Below, piece after piece: positions 63,387-64,000 of a DNA stretch of 64,000 bases. The position numbers and the translations under genes were made by a program. The notes beneath the pieces are model-generated. The model was given only the letters and a program-made list of their open reading frames with translations, did not search any database and was not told the origin of the DNA. Position 1 is the stretch's first letter. Each line of letters opens with the position of its first letter. The DNA is from Pedobacter sp. Bi126 (GTDB taxonomy: Bacteria > Bacteroidota > Bacteroidia > Sphingobacteriales > Sphingobacteriaceae): the NCBI RefSeq assembly GCF_918698245.1, contig NZ_CAKKMS010000006.1:248001-312000 (forward strand), given 5' to 3'.

Positions 63387-63690
63387 GACGATATAGATTG
63401 TTGAAAACATGGTTAGTTTTCAGGGTTAACAATTTTAATCAGAATGCCTTTTAACTGCACAATGCGCGAATAAAAAAGCTATTTAAAATTTGCTTAACCT
63501 TATACCACGGGGAATTTGATAAGGTTTCGTTCTGGAACAACATTAAAATGGCGTGGATTGCCTTTATCTTAATTAAATATAAGTTTTATTTTTGAGTTTT
63601 GCAAGAGTTTTTTTTGCTTCGATATAAGCGGTAACTATTTCAAACGCGATTTTTATTTCGGAAATCAGGTACAGTGGTATTAGGCAAGTA

Positions 63691-63748
63691 CAGTCCTGCG
63701 CTGCACTTTATCCCGATAAAAACGGGATGTTCGCTCCGATCAGGTTTA
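63691..63748 (+). repeat. R1 dispersed element
   Basis: It runs from CAGTCCTGCGCTGC to CGATCAGGTTTA, with the hairpin ATCCCGATAAAAACGGGAT in the middle, as in the R1-related copies at 10424 and 45918. Confidence 0.75.
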
Positions 63749-63864
63749 GGTGGCACAGCTGGCCGTACTATTTAGGGCTGCAGGGCGCAGAGAATTTATT
63801 TACAAAGTTAATTCTTCTTTTGCATTATGCTATAACCGTAAACAGCAGCACCGACTTCTGTACA

Positions 63865-63932
63865 TAAACCTGATTGAAGCGGATACCGGCCAAGTGGCTA
63901 AGGCCTGCAGGCGTATAAGTGTAAAGCAGGAC
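63865..63932 (-). repeat. R1 dispersed element, minus orientation
   Basis: It runs from TAAACCTGATTGAAGCGG to AAAGCAGGAC, with ATACCGGCC and GCCTGCAGGCGTAT as in the copy at 18291. The reversed lead block (GCTTTCCAAAA) follows at about 63960. Confidence 0.75.
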
Positions 63933-64000
63933 AAAAACTTAAAAATGAAATGCTGTCTTTGCTTTCCAAAAAAATGAACTTCAAACTATGTTTTATCACA

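Larger units (their letters stand above)
63411..64000. other. window end: gene-free, with two opposed R1 elements
   Basis: The last 590 bases have no supported gene. Two R1 copies in opposite orientation (63691-63748 and 63865-63932) enclose a 116-base core. A 75-codon open frame at 63750-63977 runs through repeat sequence and is not believed. Confidence 0.65.

Noticed and set aside
63750..63977. 75-codon open frame at the window end
   Set aside because: It runs through an R1 element and the spacer between two R1 copies, with no family resemblance.

Overview
The window looks like chromosome from a low-GC member of the Bacteroidota, most likely Pedobacter or a close relative in the Sphingobacteriaceae. 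The reasons are a fused SecDF, a type IX secretion sorting domain on an SGNH hydrolase, a Bacteroidota-type -7 promoter box (TAnnTTTG) before secDF, many exported enzymes and lipoproteins, and intergenic gaps crowded with short dispersed repeats. No rRNA, tRNA, CRISPR array, prophage or complete insertion sequence was seen. The content is mostly housekeeping and cell-envelope genes.

Layout. 1-1.5 kb: the end of an ECF sigma factor overlapping a probable membrane anti-sigma protein with a barrel-like C-terminus. 1.5-2.8 kb: two tandem Uma2-type nuclease-fold genes. 2.9-12 kb: SlyD-type isomerase, YyaL-type thioredoxin-domain protein, dipeptide epimerase, GH25 lysozyme, MFS transporter, GH43 glycosidase and M20 dipeptidase. 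12.3-17.1 kb: SGNH hydrolase with T9SS tail, a two-gene bPH2 membrane operon, NTF2-like protein, and an NmrA reductase divergent from an HxlR regulator with a good operator candidate. 17.7-25.2 kb: DUF493 protein, UvrD/PcrA helicase, an unrecognised protein, SMC. 25.5-31.7 kb: M28 peptidase, glycosyltransferase plus rsmG, and a tight tgt-lptF/G-eamA operon.

31.7-34.0 kb is a 2.27-kb A-rich stretch without a convincing gene, followed by a 934-residue exported HELRH-motif protein. 36.8-46 kb: LapA-like protein, receiver-like protein, pirin, AlkD-like protein, lipoprotein, PLP sulfhydrylase, OsmC, ispE, thyA, a four-helix-bundle protein and folA. 46.3-54.7 kb: secDF, NDH-2, HMG-CoA lyase, a GIY-YIG gene, GNAT, a permease-like protein and fructose-bisphosphate aldolase. 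55-63.4 kb: accD, YCII protein, M28 peptidase, cytochrome bd subunits, metallo-beta-lactamase-fold protein and two small genes.

The most unusual signal is between genes. One repeat family (R1) keeps fixed blocks around a variable middle and has about eleven copies here. A palindromic family (R2) brackets a lone GIY-YIG gene. A low-complexity family (R6) begins exactly at stop codons, brackets a four-helix-bundle gene, and appears to supply the start codon of folA. The A-rich gene-free region has strong strand asymmetry and no explanation from the sequence alone. I cannot show that any of these is a new system; they are the places to look.
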